The translations under genes and the position numbers were made by a program. Under the pieces are notes generated by a model. The model did not search any database. It had not been told where the DNA came from and worked only from the letters and a program-made list of their open reading frames with translations. 64,000 nt of DNA from an uncultured Robinsoniella sp. GTDB lineage: Bacteria; Bacillota; Clostridia; Lachnospirales; Lachnospiraceae. Shown here one piece after another: positions 60,199 to 64,000 of this stretch. How positions within the stretch are numbered: the stretch's first letter is position 1; each line of letters starts with the position of its first letter. The stretch covers positions 1 through 64,000 of the forward strand of contig UQGG01000033.1 in NCBI GenBank assembly GCA_900540475.1, written 5' to 3'.

Positions 60199-60978
60199 AT
60201 GTTTATTGAAGAACGAAAGGAAAAAATAATTAAAGCGGTAGAAGCAAATTTATCGGTAACGGTAAATGAACTGTGCGACTTATTCGGGGTTTCCGAGGTA
60301 ACTATCCGAAAGGATTTAAATGAATTAGGTAATGCGGGATTAATTATTCGTACTCATGGTGGTGCTGTAAAAGTAAAAGAAACGGCTTTTGAACAAAGCC
60401 AGGCAACGAAAGAAAAAGAAAGAATATTAGAAAAAAAAGAAATCGCAAAAAGAGCTTATGATGAAATTAAAGAACACGAGACAATTATACTGGATGCAGG
60501 GACTACGGTACAGGAATTGGCCAAGTTAATCAGACAAGGGGAAAAGAATCATCTCACTGTTATTACCAATGCTTTTAACATAGCTAATGAACTTATGGAT
60601 TGTGAGAATGTAGAGTTAATATTCGCCGGGGGATGTGTCAGGTCGCAGATTCTTTCCTGTGTAGGCATGTTCACAGAAGATCTTTTAGGTAATGTAGTTG
60701 TGGACAGGGTGTTTTTGGGATCGAATAATATTAGTGCAGAACATGGGTTAACGACACCAAATATGCAGGAATGCAGGGTAAAACAGTGTATGCTTAAGTC
60801 GGCAAGAAAAAAATATGTGCTGGCGGACAGCAGTAAATTCCGAACAAATTCTTTATACTGCATATGCAAGTTTAAAGATTTGAACCTCATCATCACGGAT
60901 GATGGGATAGGCAAATCCTATATGGCTAAGATCACAGAAAAAGGAGGGAATGTGGAAGCTGTCAAGATAAATAGTTAG
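60199..60978 (+). CDS. DeoR/GlpR family sugar regulator
   Basis: This encodes 259 residues; ATG at 60199 is chosen because GGAG lies 8 bases upstream and the family starts MFIEER. The N-terminal winged helix (about 5-57; VTVNELCDLFGVSEVTIRKDLNEL, then RTHGGAV) is followed by a DeoR sensor domain with ILDAGTTVQELA, VITNAFNIANEL, RVFLGSNNIS and YVLADSSKF. It senses a phosphorylated sugar. It probably represses itself and the Rbs-type importer that follows. Confidence 0.94.
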   Translation: MFIEERKEKIIKAVEANLSVTVNELCDLFGVSEVTIRKDLNELGNAGLIIRTHGGAVKVKETAFEQSQATKEKERILEKKEIAKRAYDEIKEHETIILDAGTTVQELAKLIRQGEKNHLTVITNAFNIANELMDCENVELIFAGGCVRSQILSCVGMFTEDLLGNVVVDRVFLGSNNISAEHGLTTPNMQECRVKQCMLKSARKKYVLADSSKFRTNSLYCICKFKDLNLIITDDGIGKSYMAKITEKGGNVEAVKINS

Positions 60979-61063
60979 ATAGGAAAATGCACAAGATAAG
61001 AAATGCAATGGGGAAGTACATATATGTTCGTTGAAAGTGTACAGAAAGATGGAGGAGAAGGCT

Positions 61064-62161
61064 ATGAGTTTAAGAAAAATGGGAGCAATTGGGTTAGCAT
61101 TAATCATGATGACGGGGGTATTGTCCGGATGTTCAGGCGGAACGAAGACACAGGATACGAAGTCTGGTACCGAAGCTGCAAAGACAGAAGCTACAAAAGC
61201 AGAAACAGATAAGGCAGAGACGGAAGCTGCTAAAACAGAAGAGGCAGATAACGCGGGAGAATCAAAGGCGGAAGAAATAATAACTGAGGCAGCAGCGCAG
61301 ACCGGGAAAGACAAGGAGAACGAAGATATAACGTTAGGTATCTCTATTTTTACCAGAACGCATGTATTCTATAACAGAGTGGAAGAAGCTATGGAAAAGA
61401 AGTGTGAAGAACTTGGGGTAAAGGCTATTTTCATGGATGCGGACACAGACAGTGAAAAGCAATTGTCACAGGTGCAGGATTTTATTACACAGAAGGTGGA
61501 TGCCATTATCATCTGTCCAGTGTCTACAGCCGGAAGCAACAGCTGTCTGGAACTGGCTAACAAAGCGGGAATTCCATTGTTAACGGCATTTACAAAATCC
61601 GATGGAGATTCCATCTGTCATTTTGGTACAGATGAGAATGTTGGCGGAGAACTGGCAGGCAAATATATCGAGAAGGCATTGCCGGAGGGCGGTAAAGTTG
61701 CGATCATTACCTATGATGACGTTGAAAATTGTGTTTTGCGGGCAGAAGGCTGTAAGAAATATCTGGAAGCAAACTGCGAAAATATAGAAGTAGTTGATGA
61801 GCAGAATTATCAGGGAGATGCGGAAAAAGCATCAGCCATTACACAGGATTTTCTTCTAAAGTATCCTGACCTGGATTTAATCTTTGCAGTAGGGGACCCG
61901 GCAGCTATGAGCGCGTATACTATTATTAACGGTGCTGGTAAAGAGATTAAGGTAATTGGATACGATGGTAATCCGGAAGCAGTTAATGAGATTGCCAAAG
62001 GCGGTATTTGGATTGCTGATGTGGCGCAGGATCCTGAGGGTATTGGGCAGGCAATGATTGACAGTGCAGTCAAAGTGATTCATGGAGAAGAAATTCCAAA
62101 AGAAAAATATATTGAGCCTTATATTATTGATGGTGAAAATGTCAGTGAATATCAAAAATAA
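61064..62161 (+). CDS. Ribose-type sugar-binding lipoprotein
   Basis: This encodes 365 residues from ATG at 61064 behind GGAGGAGAAGG. A signal peptide ends in the lipobox LSGC (Cys near 23). Residues about 25-85 are a low-complexity linker of Thr/Glu/Ala/Lys repeats (EAAKTEATKAETDKAETEAA). The rest is a type-1 periplasmic-binding fold of the RbsB group (LGISIFTRTHVFYNRVEEAM, IVCPVSTAGSN-like IICPVSTAGSN, VIGYDGNPEAVNEI). It delivers a monosaccharide to the RbsA/RbsC-like proteins downstream. Confidence 0.93.
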   Translation: MSLRKMGAIGLALIMMTGVLSGCSGGTKTQDTKSGTEAAKTEATKAETDKAETEAAKTEEADNAGESKAEEIITEAAAQTGKDKENEDITLGISIFTRTHVFYNRVEEAMEKKCEELGVKAIFMDADTDSEKQLSQVQDFITQKVDAIIICPVSTAGSNSCLELANKAGIPLLTAFTKSDGDSICHFGTDENVGGELAGKYIEKALPEGGKVAIITYDDVENCVLRAEGCKKYLEANCENIEVVDEQNYQGDAEKASAITQDFLLKYPDLDLIFAVGDPAAMSAYTIINGAGKEIKVIGYDGNPEAVNEIAKGGIWIADVAQDPEGIGQAMIDSAVKVIHGEEIPKEKYIEPYIIDGENVSEYQK

Positions 62162-62169
62162 CAGTAGTG

Positions 62170-62197
62170 AAAGACCCGGTTTACAGATCGGGTCTTT
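62170..62197 (+). terminator. Intercistronic hairpin after Rbs-type binding protein
   Basis: AAAGACCCG (62170-62178) pairs perfectly with CGGGTCTTT (62189-62197), followed by ATAAAAT rather than a long T-run. It lies 8 bases after the binding-protein stop and probably reduces transcription into the ATPase gene. Confidence 0.75.
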
Positions 62198-62236
62198 ATA
62201 AAATAAGGTTATTGAAAATATAAAGAGGTACACGGA

Positions 62237-63739
62237 ATGGATAGACAGCCGATGATTCAAATGAAACATATTGTAAAGGAATTTCCAGGAGTAAAGGCTC
62301 TGACAGATGTAAATCTGGAATTTTATGCTGGAGAGGTACATGCCTTGCTAGGCGAAAATGGTGCCGGAAAATCTACGCTGATTAAAATTATCAGCGGCGT
62401 ATACAAAAGAGACAGTGGAGAAATGGTTTATGAAGGAAAAGCGTGCAATTTCGAAAATGCCAGACAGGCACTGGACAGCGGAATCAGTGTTATTCACCAG
62501 GAATTAAGCGTAATACCCGATTTGACGGTTGCCGAGAATATATATCTGGGCAGAGAGCCAAAGCAGAAAAACAGATTTCTGGACAAAGCAAAGATGAAAA
62601 AAGAATCCCAGGATATTTTAACCATGTTGGGGTTGAAGATAAACCCGGGGGATCTGGTAAAGAAATTAAGTGCAGCCGAGAAACAAATGGTAGAAATTGC
62701 AAGAGCTATTTCCCAAAATGCAAAAGTGGTAATTATGGATGAGCCCACTTCATCTATTTCAGAGCAGGAAGTGGAAGCACTATTTCGTATTATAAAAAAA
62801 TTAAAAGAAGAGAAGGTAGCAATTATCTACATTTCTCATAGATTAAAGGAATTATTTACAATTGCAGATAAAGTATCTATTTTGAGAGATGGGTGCTATA
62901 TCAAGACGGTTGCTATGAGGGATATAGATGAAAAAGGTCTGGTTTCGCTGATGGTTGGAAGAGAGATTAAAACCTACATAGACAGAAGCGATAAGAAAAT
63001 TGAGAAACCTGTTCTTGAATTAATGAATGTTTCTAGGAATAAGGCTTTTCACAATGTTAGTATTGAGGTGGGCCAGGGAGAAATCGTAGGAATTGCAGGT
63101 CTGATTGGAGCTGGCAGGACAGAAGTATTAAGGGGGATTTTTGGAGCAGAGCCTTTTGAAGAAGGCGTGATGAAGCTGCACCAGGAAGAAGTACGGATCG
63201 AACGTCCGATGCAGGCCATCGAGAAAGGAATTGGGTTGGTTCCGGAAGACAGACGTATGCAGGGGGTGATGTTAAAGAAATCCGTAAAGGATAATATCAC
63301 CTTGCCCAGCGTAAAAAAGAAGACAAAGATGGGCTTTGTAGATGTCACTTGGGAAAATAAAAGCAGCGAGGAATATATTCAGAAGCTGAAGATAAAAACC
63401 CCCGGCAGCAACACCGTATCTAAAAATCTAAGCGGAGGCAACCAACAAAAGATTGTAATTGCCAAGTGGCTGCTGGCTGGCTCTAAAATATTATTACTGG
63501 ATGAACCAACCAGAGGGATCGATGTGGGTGCAAAATTTGAGATCTATACACTGATGAATCGGTTTACAAAAGATGGTGGAAGCATTTTAGTGGTTTCTTC
63601 CGAGTTACCTGAGCTGCTGGGAATCTGTGACCGCATTTATGTAATGTGTGAAGGCAGAATTACCGGATGCCTGGACAATCATGAGTTAACAGAAGAGGTT
63701 ATCATGCATTTGGCAAGTACAGCGGTACCCCAATCATGA
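62237..63739 (+). CDS. Ribose-type sugar ABC ATPase (RbsA/MglA type)
   Basis: This encodes 500 residues with two tandem ABC domains. Domain 1 has Walker A GENGAGKST (39-47), signature LSAAEKQM and Walker B VVIMDEPTSS. Domain 2 (from about 255) has the degenerate Walker A GLIGAGRTE, an intact LSGGNQQK signature and Walker B ILLLDEPTRGIDVG. This asymmetric layout is standard for CUT2 ATPases. It energises uptake with the RbsC-like permease that begins at 63809. Confidence 0.95.
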   Translation: MDRQPMIQMKHIVKEFPGVKALTDVNLEFYAGEVHALLGENGAGKSTLIKIISGVYKRDSGEMVYEGKACNFENARQALDSGISVIHQELSVIPDLTVAENIYLGREPKQKNRFLDKAKMKKESQDILTMLGLKINPGDLVKKLSAAEKQMVEIARAISQNAKVVIMDEPTSSISEQEVEALFRIIKKLKEEKVAIIYISHRLKELFTIADKVSILRDGCYIKTVAMRDIDEKGLVSLMVGREIKTYIDRSDKKIEKPVLELMNVSRNKAFHNVSIEVGQGEIVGIAGLIGAGRTEVLRGIFGAEPFEEGVMKLHQEEVRIERPMQAIEKGIGLVPEDRRMQGVMLKKSVKDNITLPSVKKKTKMGFVDVTWENKSSEEYIQKLKIKTPGSNTVSKNLSGGNQQKIVIAKWLLAGSKILLLDEPTRGIDVGAKFEIYTLMNRFTKDGGSILVVSSELPELLGICDRIYVMCEGRITGCLDNHELTEEVIMHLASTAVPQS

Positions 63740-63808
63740 TGCAAAAATACAATGGTACTAGGGAGTGTTTGGGCCATCTGCACGCCCTAAAGCGAATGAG
63801 GTAGAACA

Positions 63809-64000
63809 ATGGGAAAGAATAAAATAAACATGGGAAAAATAGCAAAACAATATGCGCTGATAGGATTTCTCCTGATTTTGTGTCTCATCATTTTTATAGT
63901 GGAGCCACGATTTGCTTCAAAAGAAAACTTAATAAATGTGCTGATTCAGATTTCAATTAATGCATTTATAGCAACAGGGATGACATTTGTGCTGTTAACG
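63809..64000 (+). CDS. Ribose-type ABC permease, cut by window end
   Basis: Only the first 64 codons are present. The start has GAGGTAG upstream. The visible part has one membrane segment (IGFLLILCLIIFIVEPRF) and the start of a second (INVLIQISINAFIATGMTFVLLT), matching RbsC-type CUT2 permeases. It completes the importer with the binding protein and ATPase upstream. Confidence 0.88.
   Translation, partial: MGKNKINMGKIAKQYALIGFLLILCLIIFIVEPRFASKENLINVLIQISINAFIATGMTFVLLT

Noticed and set aside
61877..62341. 154-residue minus-strand frame across the Rbs binding protein and ATPase genes
   Set aside because: Antisense shadow of two clear genes; it also spans their intercistronic hairpin.

Overview
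The window is low-GC Gram-positive DNA with strong AGGAGG-type ribosome binding sites. It is dominated by lipoprotein sugar-binding proteins, MalF/MalG- and LplB/LplC-type permeases, YesM/YesN two-component systems and glycoside hydrolases. That mix, plus a glycyl radical enzyme, an FtsW-like protein with a permease-prefix domain and Rpn-type nuclease genes, points to a gut-type Lachnospiraceae (Clostridia) chromosome. This is inference from gene content; no rRNA or marker gene is present. No tRNA, rRNA or CRISPR array was seen.

Layout. 0-8 kb: two small membrane or secreted proteins, a self-regulated TetR plus M23 peptidase pair, a divergent EamA exporter/LysR pair, and a three-gene ABC-2 exporter facing its own TetR. 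8-14 kb: a degenerate-GGDEF/EAL protein followed by a lipoprotein that fuses a sugar-binding-protein domain to a 5'-nucleotidase C-terminal domain, then a UmuC-type polymerase and YolD. 14-18 kb (minus strand): AgrC/AgrA-like kinase and regulator upstream of an ABC-2 exporter. 18-35 kb: two adjacent carbohydrate loci, each with binding protein, two permeases, YesM/YesN pair and enzymes (GH43; GH5 plus a serine hydrolase). 35-40.3 kb: a mobile-element patch holding an IS256-family element with an 8-bp target duplication, an IS3-family element that appears to split a terminator hairpin, a decayed BspA-like LRR gene, and a 99-bp MITE with 17-bp inverted ends and a 9-bp duplication. 40.6-44 kb: a glycyl radical enzyme and its activase. 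44-46 kb: a YczE-like remnant and a PadR/FtsW-like pair. 46-57 kb: a third carbohydrate locus (YesN/YesM, binding protein, permeases, a six-hairpin glycosidase-like protein and a GH78-like protein). 57-60 kb: an Rpn/PD-(D/E)XK protein and a MATE exporter preceded by a regulated leader with a 34-codon ORF and two terminators. 60-64 kb: a DeoR regulator with repeated CGAAA boxes and an Rbs-type ABC importer cut by the window end.

How it works together. Three carbohydrate loci carry their own membrane sensor and AraC-type response regulator, so each can sense an external sugar and induce its importer and hydrolases; a fourth uses a DeoR repressor. All four binding-protein genes are followed by an intercistronic hairpin, which fits higher expression of the binding protein than of the permeases. 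The most unusual items are the binding-protein/5'-nucleotidase-domain fusion beside a c-di-GMP phosphodiesterase-like protein, the attenuator-like MATE leader, the glycyl radical enzyme with an uncommon GCGEY cysteine motif, and a tandemly repeated hairpin module upstream of the GH43 gene.
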